Source of the DNA: Pichia kudriavzevii
Lineage: Eukaryota; Ascomycota; Pichiomycetes; Pichiales; Pichiaceae
Reading direction: 5' to 3'
Length of the DNA: 64,000 nt
NCBI RefSeq assembly: GCF_003054445.1
Contig: NC_042509.1
Location: 992,001-1,056,000, forward strand
In this document: in pieces, positions 29,887 to 39,207 of the stretch
How positions within the stretch are numbered: the first letter of the stretch is position 1
Layout of the letters: each line of letters begins with the position of its first letter
Program-made: the position numbers and the translations under genes
The notes under the pieces: generated by a model
What the model saw: only the letters and a program-made list of their open reading frames with translations
What the model was told of the DNA's origin: nothing
Databases searched by the model: none

Positions 29887-31380
29887 TTGACTAACTTATT
29901 GCTGAAGGAACGTCTCTTTGGTCCTAGTGACTGTGATCCAAGCGTCAGAAGAAACGATTTTAAATATTTTACGGGGTTTTATATGTACATATGGGACTTG
30001 ACTCATAAAACGAGACCTGTTGCTGTTAGAGAATGGAAAGATAAAACATCGATTCCAAAAATTCACCACTCAACAAACGGTAAGTCTTTATTCATACCTG
30101 AAACCAAACCACAGAACCCAATAGGTATATTGAAAAGACACCAGAGAAGAATCCAGTGTCTGGAAGATTCTCATAATTTCAGGCAAGAAATCATAGACTC
30201 TTGTTATGAAACTGCGAGATATAGTAGCATCAAAATTAGGATTCCAACCTATGAGGAGAGAGAAATGTATAAAAGGCAATGGGAAGGATCTTATTATAAG
30301 TTTCTCGAAGAACATCCCGTTGAAAAGCTAAAGCTAGTATATAACAACTTATCAAATGAAGAAAAGAAGCCATTTGCTAAAATCTTTGATCCTTTCTATG
30401 AACTAGAGAACATTGTTGATACGCAATCTACTCAAATAGTCAACGGTGGAGAAACTAATGAGACGAACGGCAGGAAACTATGTGATTATGAGGAGTTAAT
30501 TGAAGACTTTGATGAAGAGAATTTTGCAAGACTAGGCTCAGATGATAAAGTGCAGTGTCTAGGCCAGAGAGCGGTTGAACAAAATGACAGGGACTTACAA
30601 ATCCTAAAACGTATTCCAAAGCTAATAAGAAAAGACACTTTAATGAATCCCTCCAATAGTGGTGCAACTGATTGTAAGTTAAGGGAGTATGGTGAAATTA
30701 CAGCTTCTGGTATTCAAGCTTCTGGTATCAATCCCAGCGGTTCGTATTCTCATGGTACGAATGTAACATATGGTAATGGTTTGGCGCCAAGTAAATCTCA
30801 TGTCATTAATAAAGCATTGACCAATGAAACCAAAAGGATTATTGTTTTAGATCCAGCTAATCATTCAAAGGAAACGAAAAGAAAACAGCAAAAGCAACAA
30901 GCTGAGAAAGAACAATTGGAACGGCAAGATAAGGATGCCATTGAAGAGCTCATTGATCAACTACCTGAAGAAGAATGTGCTGATGACACGACAAATGGTA
31001 AAAACTCAATAAATGATGATCAACTTGCTGCATTACGGTCTGTGGAGACTGCTAATAATCCATTTGTTAGTGACGGATTTCCTAATAAAAGAATAAAGCT
31101 TTCACGTGGTACCTCAACTACTAAAACCAAAAAGGTGAAAGTACCAGCGAAGGAGCTTCAAGTTGAGAAGAGCAGAATCAATCTAGGAATTTTCAAGGAG
31201 CCAAAACAAGAGAAGAATAAGCATGAGCTAAAGCCTGGATATTGTGAAAATTGCCGGGTTAAATATTCAGACTTCTCCGAGCATGTAGACTCTAAAAAGC
31301 ACAGATCATTTGCTGAAGATGCTTCGAATTTTCTTCAAATTGATGAATTAATCAAAGTCCTAAGAGCAGATTCTAACTAG
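29068..31380 (+). CDS. DBF4: Dbf4, regulatory subunit of Cdc7 kinase
   Basis: Activator of the DDK kinase that fires replication origins; 770 residues (S. cerevisiae 704). Motif N/BRCT-like region at about 125-225 (WREILPKSFIYFEHD to KVWTIEKVFRFLNHLG). Motif M at about 290-310 (FTGFYMYIWDLTHKTRPVAVREW). A C-terminal zinc finger, motif C, has CENC then HVDSKKH, followed by LQIDELIKVLRA. Between them lie Gln runs (about residues 95-112) and an Asn run encoded by AAT repeats (29854-29886). The ATG at 29068 (MTDRLPLKD) is the first in frame. An MCB box lies upstream. The zinc finger and motif M make the call firm. Confidence 0.92.
29364..29407 (+). repeat. CAG/CAA repeat coding for polyglutamine in DBF4
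   Basis: A run of CAG and CAA codons gives more than ten successive Gln residues. The mixture of codons suggests an older or stabilised tract. A second trinucleotide tract, AAT at about 29854-29886, codes for Asn. Confidence 0.85.
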
Positions 31381-31955
31381 CATAACCATGAAGTAACTTG
31401 TATAACTATCTATAGCATTAAAATATTGTGTTGCATATCTATTATTGTTGCACTTCACCAGTGGTTGTGATAGGCTCTTCCCTTAGCGAATTTATGTGAC
31501 AAAACTTATATTATATTGCGACAAAACACGGGTTGTGTTTTGATGATTTTTCTTTGCAGGACAGGAATACAAAGAACGAAAAGAAAAGAGGCCAAAGGTA
31601 TGTTTTTGCCTCTCTAGTTCAACAAGAACAGTGACTTTACAGCTTAACATCATTCTCTACTACAAATTAAATTAGGTTTTAAAAACCCTTAAATTTAATG
31701 AAAAATAGTATTATTATTTTCTGCTCTGCGAAACAAAAAAAAAAAAATAAACATGTCAAGTTTTTTCTTATCGAGAGGTGTAGCAAATGCAAAACCCCTG
31801 TTGTAAAAACTACGAAATGGATCAAAAAGTACAATTTTTGCTGGAGCGGAGACAGAACACGACCTAAATTTGAATAAAATTGAACAAGTTTCAGAATTTT
31901 TTAAAGCTTAAAGTCAGTCAAATATACCTATAGTTTTATACATAAAGTTGAACTA
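31381..31955. other. Convergent 3' region between DBF4 and the HchA-like gene
   Basis: AT-rich, no gene seen. An imperfect inverted repeat (ATTAAATT..GGTTTT and AAAACCC..AAATTTAAT) covers about 31668-31699 and could form a terminator-like hairpin for either gene. An A run lies at 31735-31747. Confidence 0.5.
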
Positions 31956-32825
31956 CTATAAAGAAGAATCAGCCAACAAATCCTTTGCAACCAATTTACC
32001 GAGATTGTTTGAAGCCAATGGAGAGTCTCCAGTGTACAACTTTCTGTCCTTAATGACTTTACCAGTCATGTCGTCATTGACGATTTCGGCACCTAGCTTC
32101 TTTAACTTCTCAGCAACCAACCACTTCAATTGTCCTGGCATGTAACCGATTTCTTGGTTTGCGCCCGTGTCTAAAGAGTCCGGGAAAACACAAACCTTGT
32201 AGCCCTTGAAGGAAAAATCTTCTGGCTTCTCAGCTGCAGTTGCAAGCAATGCAGCTGGTCCATGACAAAGAGAAACAATATATTTATCGTTTTGCAAGGC
32301 CCAGTTCAGAACCTTTGAAACGGCCTTAGACTCTGGTATCTTTGCCATCACACCATGGCCGCCTGGAATGAAAACACCAACATAAGGCGAGTCTGGACCT
32401 GTAACTTGGTCTACAATTTCGTTCAAGTTCAGTGGATGTTTGAGTTGTTCCCTAAACTTTGCAAGCGTCTTCAAAACAGTCTCATCTTCGGTTGGCATGG
32501 CCCAACATTCAAGCTTGGCAGGGTTGCCCGACAAAGTCGCAATGTCAATGTTGAATCCTGCATTATCAATATAGAACATTGGCAACAAAGTCTCAGCAGG
32601 GTGGTTTCCAGTTGAAAAATACTTACCATTGGCCATTTCTAGGTATCTTTCATCAGTAAGAATAGCAAGAAACTTCTTGTCGCCTTTGTAAGGGTTTGGA
32701 TATGTGGTACCATCATAGTCCGTCTTTTTGGCGACATACAAAGACAACGAGTAGTCCGATGGGAAGAATGCATTCTCTTCTGCTCTGTCAGGAACAGGCT
32801 TATTACTTAACTCTTTGTTGGACAT
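31956..32825 (-). CDS. HchA-type DJ-1/PfpI protein (Hsp31-like glyoxalase III/deglycase)
   Basis: DJ-1 superfamily protein of 289 residues, expected to act as glutathione-independent glyoxalase or holding chaperone in the cytosol. It tracks E. coli HchA (283 aa) over nearly the whole length: [97 protein letters not shown]. Catalytic residues are present: Glu78, nucleophile Cys187 with His188, and Asp216. S. cerevisiae Hsp31 and C. albicans Glx3 are about 237 residues and lack this N-terminal region, so this looks closer to the bacterial long form. That could mean horizontal transfer or an old fungal paralogue. The start ATG at 32825 is clear. Confidence 0.9.
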   Translation of the reverse strand: MSNKELSNKPVPDRAEENAFFPSDYSLSLYVAKKTDYDGTTYPNPYKGDKKFLAILTDERYLEMANGKYFSTGNHPAETLLPMFYIDNAGFNIDIATLSGNPAKLECWAMPTEDETVLKTLAKFREQLKHPLNLNEIVDQVTGPDSPYVGVFIPGGHGVMAKIPESKAVSKVLNWALQNDKYIVSLCHGPAALLATAAEKPEDFSFKGYKVCVFPDSLDTGANQEIGYMPGQLKWLVAEKLKKLGAEIVNDDMTGKVIKDRKLYTGDSPLASNNLGKLVAKDLLADSSL

Positions 32826-33895
32826 GGTTTCTATGTTTGTATTGGCTATACTGTTTCCGCTATATTCGATTGATCTTTATAAACTAATGTCTAGCGTCAT
32901 CCCAAGAACGTCCGCTCCTTCTCTTGACCAGTGATCGCCTTCCCTTTTTATACCTGTTGTTGGTCCCTTAATCGATGCTTACAAATCGGCGCGTTTATTT
33001 TAACTTGACGTTTTTTACTCCGCGGTTATCGTCTAACCGATCCGATATTACTGACCAGCATATTAATTAGGCTGGCAGCAATAGCAAACAGCTTCAAAGC
33101 TTTTAATACAATATGAGAAATGTCACTTGAATGCCCCCTCCACCCCCCTCTCTCTTACCATCACCTTACGGCTTGATCGGCAGAATCACCAACCAGAAAA
33201 TACCATCCCTCCTTGGAAGAATTAGGACTTTGAAAATTCTAGAAACTTTCAAAGCCATCATCGCGCCCCAAGTCCGTGCCTCTTCTCCAGTCCCGTTTTT
33301 GTTCTGTCCTCGGGTTTAGCAGAGTAATTCCCGAGTCCGCGATCCGGATATGGAGGGTACCACCCCCACAACGGGATCCGCCCCAACTTTGCGCATTTTT
33401 TTCTTTTTTTTCTCCCCTCTATTTCCATAGTTTCATTGGAGCATGTACATGCGCCACATCTCAATGATAGGCGACTGTCTATAACGAGCATCAAATCTGT
33501 CCCCGTAAAAGGAAAACATGTTGAGTATTTCTATTTCTATTTTTACCAATTGATTATTGTCGTGTAAGACCCTCGACCATCTCTTGCCTGAAAGTTTAGA
33601 TGAACATCATGAGTAAACACCAAGAGATCCGAATATTTGGCATGTTTGCCACATTGTGAAATCCACTTTAGTAACCTGTTTATTTTTTTCATTCAGAAAA
33701 AAAAAAAAAAAAAACAAAATAAAAGAAAAAAAAACTGAAAAGAAAACTGAAGGCCAAAAATTTTTGAATCCAAAAAAAAAGGAAATGAAAAAAAAAAAAT
33801 ATTACTATTCTCTCTTTCAGATGTGTCCTTTAGTTATCCACCGTTGAACTTTTAAACTATTATTGAACCATTTACTAATTTTTTGGAGCTAGATA
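32826..33895. other. Divergent 1.07-kb region between the HchA-like gene and TSR4
   Basis: Holds a CGG-N11-CCG palindrome (33023-33039), CCCCT stress-element cores near 33133-33150, and a GC-rich stretch with small palindromes (ATCCGGAT, GGGTACC) around 33340-33385. A long A-rich block at about 33690-33810 precedes TSR4. Short frames here show no family features. Confidence 0.55.
33023..33039. promoter_or_regulatory. CGG-N11-CCG palindrome, zinc-cluster-type operator
   Basis: CGGTTATCGTCTAACCG is an inverted repeat with 6-bp arms. CGG triplets facing inward 11 bp apart is the spacing bound by Gal4-type Zn2Cys6 dimers. It lies about 200 bp upstream of the HchA-like start. The bound factor is unknown. 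Confidence 0.4.
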
Positions 33896-35179
33896 ATGTC
33901 TTACGAATCAGATGACGAATCGATTTCATCTGGCCCAGTAACTACTAATACTTTATTGGGCTATGTTGACGTGCCAATCTCAGACTCCAATCCATTGTAC
34001 CCAACCGACTCTTTCATTGGTGGCCAGCCTCTTCCTATGGACAAGAACTCACCTATTCCGTTCAAATTGGTACATTGTAAAAACTGTAAGTCTCCAATGA
34101 GATTGCTCAATCAAACAAGGGCAGAATTGGATGGCACATGGTATGATAGGTCGATCTATGTTTTCATTTGTATTGAACAGAGATGTCGTCGGAAGCCGGG
34201 AGCGATTCGTGCCATTAGGGGCATTAAGAAAGATCAAAAAATTATGAAACAAAGGCAAGAAGAGGAAAAGAGAAGAATAGAGCAAGAAAGACTAGTAGAA
34301 GCTAGAAAACTCGCCAAGGAGGAGGAAAATAAAAACCTTGTGAAGGATCTCTTTGGATCTTCCAAAGTTACAGCTAATCCATTTGCAAGCAATCCATTTG
34401 CATCCAGTTTAGACTCGAACCCCTTTGAGACTGCCAAAGCTTCAAGCAAGGCTGAGAAGGTCCAAAAGGAGAAAACCGAAACATCACTGGAGGAACCCAT
34501 TACAGACGACCAGCCTTTGGTTGGCGAAGTTAAAAAGGCAAATTACAAACTGCCAGAATTCAAAGGTTTCATTCTATACTTTGAGACGGAAAAATTGGAT
34601 CCCGCAAACCAAGTTGTGGCACCGATACCGGACAACCTGAAAATAGATGAATCTGGAGCAACTATTGAAGACACGTCCGATACAGGCAGTGTTCAAACGG
34701 GTAACTTACCAAAGATCAATCCAAATAAGGCAAAGGAACAAGAAGACTTGTCAAAAATCTTTGACGACCAAACGTTCCAAAACTTCACCAGAATCCTATC
34801 ATACAATACCACTCAGGTTGTTCGTTACGAACCAAACGGATCGCCAATCTTATACTCTTCCAAAGGTGACGTTGCGAGAATATTTTACACTCCCGAAGGG
34901 AAATTCAAAAGAAAGGAAGAATGGAGCATCCCTAACCCGGCCTACAACCCAGGTGGAACACGTCGTTTCGAGATGCAGCTAATGCCAAAGATGATCATCG
35001 ACCTAGAAGAAGACATCACCGACGTCAACATGATCATGAAAAATGGTATGGAATGGGGTACAATCATTGTTGCGACAGACAGTGATGATTTTGTTCCCTT
35101 GAATTGGTTTGACAAAAACGGTGTAGCTTATGTAGAAGAATGGTGTGGTGTACAATGGGAGGACGAGGTTAAACAGTAA
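33896..35179 (+). CDS. TSR4: Tsr4, PDCD2-family chaperone of ribosomal protein uS5
   Basis: Cytoplasmic protein of 427 residues (S. cerevisiae 408) that binds nascent Rps2/uS5 during 40S assembly. N-terminal LLGYVDVPI, then FIGGQPLPM and the zinc-binding CKNCKSPMRLLNQTRAELDGTWYDRSIYVFICIEQRCRRKPGAIRAIRG. A charged helix follows (about 115-150), with NPF repeats (ANPFASNPFASS, SNPFETA). The C-terminal PDCD2_C domain runs from about 280 (FQNFTRILSYNTTQVVRYEPNGSPILYS) to the end (MEWGTIIVATDSDDF, EEWCGVQWED). The start ATG at 33896 fits the family. Confidence 0.93.
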   Translation: MSYESDDESISSGPVTTNTLLGYVDVPISDSNPLYPTDSFIGGQPLPMDKNSPIPFKLVHCKNCKSPMRLLNQTRAELDGTWYDRSIYVFICIEQRCRRKPGAIRAIRGIKKDQKIMKQRQEEEKRRIEQERLVEARKLAKEEENKNLVKDLFGSSKVTANPFASNPFASSLDSNPFETAKASSKAEKVQKEKTETSLEEPITDDQPLVGEVKKANYKLPEFKGFILYFETEKLDPANQVVAPIPDNLKIDESGATIEDTSDTGSVQTGNLPKINPNKAKEQEDLSKIFDDQTFQNFTRILSYNTTQVVRYEPNGSPILYSSKGDVARIFYTPEGKFKRKEEWSIPNPAYNPGGTRRFEMQLMPKMIIDLEEDITDVNMIMKNGMEWGTIIVATDSDDFVPLNWFDKNGVAYVEEWCGVQWEDEVKQ

Positions 35180-35726
35180 TCATATGTTGTGATATGTATG
35201 CCGGAAACGACGATTATTCAACCTGCTACATAGGTTTGTAACAGAAGTAAACTACATAGCAAAGTCCAGTTTCTTATCAAGATATGCCAGAATACGCAGT
35301 ACTGGAAATCATGCTTGTATTTGTGACAAAACCCGTACACTGCTGCCTCTCTACTTTCTTTTTTGGCCACGTAATTACTTGATTTTTCATTACGCTCTTC
35401 AAAGCTGTTGTGATTCTCGGAGGGCCATACGACCTGAAATATATCTCACGCAGATCCTTTCCTGAAAAACTTGGTTTTTGCTTTCGGTTCCTTTCAGCAA
35501 ACAAAAAGACTTTGTTTTTTCTTTGTGTACATCTCACCAGTTCATTGGATATCTTTCAATTGTCAAGAATTGATACCTTGAATTATTTTTCTTATTTCAT
35601 TTTAAATCAAAGTTTTGAGCTTGACATTTTTCATTTCTGAAGGAGCTAATTTGATCTAATTCAGAGAGCCACATATCTGCTATTATCGTTATTGTTTTTG
35701 CCGGTCGTTTGTCTTATTTTGTTACC
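35180..35726. other. Intergenic region upstream of SCP160
   Basis: TSR4 3' flank and SCP160 promoter, about 550 bp, T-rich near the start codon. No gene or strong motif seen. Confidence 0.5.
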
Positions 35727-38700
35727 ATGTCCTCTCCAGCTGAATTATTAGCCGCAAAGCACGCACAAGCGGTTGAAGATGAAACACCCTCATCTGCACC
35801 ATCTGCCACCTCTTTAGCTGATTCTCCTGCTTTGATTGATTCATACGCAACTGCATCAACGGAGGAGTCTTCTCCTTCCACAACCGCTGATGAAATTGCT
35901 GAAGTTGCGCCAAAGAAGCCAATTAGAATGGACGATGACGCTCAGTTTCCATCCTTAGGAAGTTCAGTTGCATCACCAATCGCGTGGGGCCCAGCAGTAA
36001 GCCAATCGACATCATCTTCTTGGGGGAAACCAGTAAAGTCATTCAAACCTGCAGTTAAATCCACTTCCACTCAACATACTTTCATTATTGATGATGAGCA
36101 ACAACAAAATTTAGCTAATGGTGAAATTTTTAAAATTTTTGCAAAGATCAACTCCACTTTAAATGTTAAAGTTGAGTCCACTCACTCAAGTGCAACCAAA
36201 AAGAGATTTTTTCTTTTAAATGGGCCAATTGATAATGTGGCAACGGCAAAAAGGGAACTTATTAGACAATTGACCAAACCTACTAAGATTACCTTTGAAA
36301 TTCCTTCCAAGTTGAGATCTACTGTAATTGGTTCCGGCGGAAGAACATTAAAACCAATTATTGAATCCACCTCTGTTAAGATTGATATTGCAAAGGATAT
36401 CAAGGAAGACGACGAAGAAAAGACCCTGCTAACAGAAGATGAAGAATTGTTCGGTAAGTCTATCACTGTCACAATCGAGGGTGATATCCAAGGCTGTTCC
36501 GATGCTAAGGAGCAAATACTTGCAATTGTGAATGAAAACACCAAAAATCTGAACGTGAAGATTCCTGTTTCTGAAAAATTAAAGCCATTTGTTGCTGCTG
36601 AAGTGTCCAAGTTATCATTTGCAGGTGATGTTGAAGCCATTGCGCCGGAAGCAACATCCCGTATTAGTTTTATTATGGTTTCTGGTTCTAGAGACGCTGT
36701 AATTGATGCAAGAAACCAAATCAAATCTTTATTAGTCGATCTTGACAACCAAATTATTGTCAATGAAGAAGATGTCCCAAAGAATCTTCATCAATTGATC
36801 GGCACCGACAAGGTATTGTCTGAAACCAATGTTGTTATTGAGATACCATCCAAGGATGACGCTTCAACAAAAGTTAGGTTTATTGGCGTTAAATCCAATA
36901 TTCCAAAGGCCATTGCACTCGCCAAGTCTACGACATCTGATTATTTTGTTGACACTTTAGATCTTTCAAAGTCTCATGGTGGAAATCTCCAGCATGCAAA
37001 AAATCTGACTGCTTATTTCACCTACACAAAGTATTTTGATGCTCTAAGTTCTGAGCATGAAGTTTCTGTTTCGGGCCCTAGCTACAAAAACTTAGCTGAT
37101 TCTAATTCCAAGAGCGTAGTTGTTTCTTTTATTTCGAGTAAAGACAAGAAGGAAAATGTTAAGAAGGCAAGAAAAGATTTAATTGATATGGTTAATAAGA
37201 TCACTCCTACTTTTGTTAGGACTCTTTCCGACATTGACTCATTCATTTTCTCTAAAATTGATAACCAGGTTGCCATTGAAAATAATGTTTCCATTGTTCC
37301 GTTAGGGTCTTTGGCGGGAGTAACTAACATACTGATTTTGGTTGTTCAAATTAATGATGACGAATTCTTGCCTTCCATTGAACAAATCAACCAAAGACTC
37401 GACAATGTTGACAAATCCTTAGACAAATTAAGAGCTCTTAACAAGGAGTTAATCTCTGAAGTTATTGAAATTTCAGCAGAAGATCAAAAACATTTAGAAG
37501 GAAACACACTGAAGAACCTGTTGAACAAATTTGACTCTAACTCCATTGAGATCAAGTTACATCAAAATGCAGAAGGCCCATCTGAAAATGAAATTTACTT
37601 GAGAGGGTTCAAATCTGAGATCAAAAAAGCGGCTGCTGATATCAACCAGCTTGTTGAAGATATTAAGAACTACGAAGAAGCATCCAAGTACAATACTACA
37701 ATTGAATTCCCAACCAAATACTTAGCCAGATTAATTGGTCAAAAGGGTTCCCACTTGAGTGAATTACAAGATGATTTTGATGTTAGAATTGATGTGGTCA
37801 GCCAAGATAATGATAAGCTTGAAAATGCAGAAATCAAGATAACTGGATTGGTTTCCAATGTGGAAGAATGTATTAAGAAAATTTCAGCACTCAAGAAGAA
37901 ATGGGCTGATGAAACAACTAAGAGTGTTCAAGTCGAGCAAAAGTACTTCAAGCAATTAATTGGTTCAAATGGTGTTTATGCAAAGAGACTACAAGATAAA
38001 TACAACGTTAAAATCCAGTTTTCAGATTCTAAGGAAAAGGTTGGAACTGTTTTGATTAGAGGACCATCTAGAGGTGTTGCTAAAGTTGAGGAGGAAATTA
38101 AACAGTTACTTGATTATGAAAAAGAACATGGTTATTCTGAAACCTTCAATATTCCAGCAGAAGCTTTAGCTAGGGTTATTGGTAAAAATGGTGATAACAT
38201 AAACGATTTATCGATTGATTGTGAAGTTAAGATTCAATTCCAAACCTCTCAAGCGGAAGCCAAGGAAACGGGATTTGCACAGTTGGAAATCAAGGGTTCC
38301 AAATCTGGAATTAAAGATGCCAAGGCTAAGATTGACGAAATTGTCGAACGTGTCGTCAACTTTGCCACCGAAACCATCGAAGTCGATCCAAAATGGTACA
38401 GACACTTGATTGGTCCTAATGGTATGACCATGCGGGAAACCATCATCAAGGCAGGAGGTTCTGCGGATGACCGTGATTTTAGACGTTTTATTCAGTTCCC
38501 TAATAGAGACAGTGACTCCAAGCTCGTTGTCTGTGAGGGTGACAAGGCAGTTGTGGCTAAAATTGTGAAGTCTATTCAAGATACTGTTGCAGACCTTGAG
38601 TCTGTTACAGAGGAAACTATCGAGGTCCCAAAATCCAAGCATAGATTCATTATCGGTCCAGGTGGTTCCATAAGAAGGGAAATCGAAGCCAAAAATAAAG

Positions 38701-38819
38701 TCAGACTTTTTGTTCCTAAACAAGGCTCAGAGAGTGATGAAATCAGGATTAAGGGTAAACCAGAAGGTATCAAGGATGCTATTGCAAAAATTCAAGAACT
38801 AACTGCAGAGAAAAAATAA
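35727..38819 (+). CDS. SCP160: Multi-KH RNA-binding protein Scp160 (vigilin)
   Basis: Polysome- and ER-associated KH protein of 1030 residues (S. cerevisiae 1222) that affects translation and mRNA localisation. At least six KH domains keep a GxxG loop: VIGSGGRTLK (about 199), LIGQKGSHLS (669), LIGSNGVYAK (744), VIGKNGDNIN (816), LIGPNGMTMR (894) and IIGPGGSIRR (975). The region 250-650 has degenerate KH-like repeats without a clear loop, as in yeast relatives. The N-terminus is Ser/Thr/Pro-rich. The ATG at 35727 (MSSPAELLAAKHAQ) is chosen; six codons upstream are open but start without ATG. The shorter length suggests fewer repeats than in S. cerevisiae. Confidence 0.92.
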   Translation: MSSPAELLAAKHAQAVEDETPSSAPSATSLADSPALIDSYATASTEESSPSTTADEIAEVAPKKPIRMDDDAQFPSLGSSVASPIAWGPAVSQSTSSSWGKPVKSFKPAVKSTSTQHTFIIDDEQQQNLANGEIFKIFAKINSTLNVKVESTHSSATKKRFFLLNGPIDNVATAKRELIRQLTKPTKITFEIPSKLRSTVIGSGGRTLKPIIESTSVKIDIAKDIKEDDEEKTLLTEDEELFGKSITVTIEGDIQGCSDAKEQILAIVNENTKNLNVKIPVSEKLKPFVAAEVSKLSFAGDVEAIAPEATSRISFIMVSGSRDAVIDARNQIKSLLVDLDNQIIVNEEDVPKNLHQLIGTDKVLSETNVVIEIPSKDDASTKVRFIGVKSNIPKAIALAKSTTSDYFVDTLDLSKSHGGNLQHAKNLTAYFTYTKYFDALSSEHEVSVSGPSYKNLADSNSKSVVVSFISSKDKKENVKKARKDLIDMVNKITPTFVRTLSDIDSFIFSKIDNQVAIENNVSIVPLGSLAGVTNILILVVQINDDEFLPSIEQINQRLDNVDKSLDKLRALNKELISEVIEISAEDQKHLEGNTLKNLLNKFDSNSIEIKLHQNAEGPSENEIYLRGFKSEIKKAAADINQLVEDIKNYEEASKYNTTIEFPTKYLARLIGQKGSHLSELQDDFDVRIDVVSQDNDKLENAEIKITGLVSNVEECIKKISALKKKWADETTKSVQVEQKYFKQLIGSNGVYAKRLQDKYNVKIQFSDSKEKVGTVLIRGPSRGVAKVEEEIKQLLDYEKEHGYSETFNIPAEALARVIGKNGDNINDLSIDCEVKIQFQTSQAEAKETGFAQLEIKGSKSGIKDAKAKIDEIVERVVNFATETIEVDPKWYRHLIGPNGMTMRETIIKAGGSADDRDFRRFIQFPNRDSDSKLVVCEGDKAVVAKIVKSIQDTVADLESVTEETIEVPKSKHRFIIGPGGSIRREIEAKNKVRLFVPKQGSESDEIRIKGKPEGIKDAIAKIQELTAEKK

Positions 38820-39207
38820 ACATAAGCAAACTTTCCCTTAAAAGGTAGTCATGTATTTAAACAATTTCAGGTCTTCTGTATATTTAAATAAGCTAAAATT
38901 AGAATAACGATTGGAGGATGTTATATATGTCCATTTACTTTTTCGTGCTTAAGAAAAGTTTCTTGATTTGATCATGAAGGAAACGCTTTCTAGGCGCCCA
39001 AGTTACAATGGTGAAAAGAGTATACAAAATAATAATAAGTTTATTCCCGATTAGGTAATCTGCGCCAATGGGCGGCGCTGATTTCGATCGTTTTTGATTG
39101 CATGATTTGTGGATCTATGGTTGTTGCAGTCAGTATATATATATATATAGACATTTGTAATTATACATTTAAATCAATAGTCACTATTCAATTCTGTATA
39201 GTTCAAC
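38820..39207. promoter_or_regulatory. Promoter of the glutaredoxin-like gene
   Basis: About 390 bp. Features a GC-rich GCGCC-aatg-GGCGGCGC imperfect palindrome at about 39061-39080 and an alternating TA tract (TATATATATATATA, about 39135-39150) that can serve as TATA box. No gene seen. Confidence 0.5.

Noticed and set aside
33656-33847. Lys-rich frame before TSR4
   Set aside because: Encoded by the poly-A block of the promoter.
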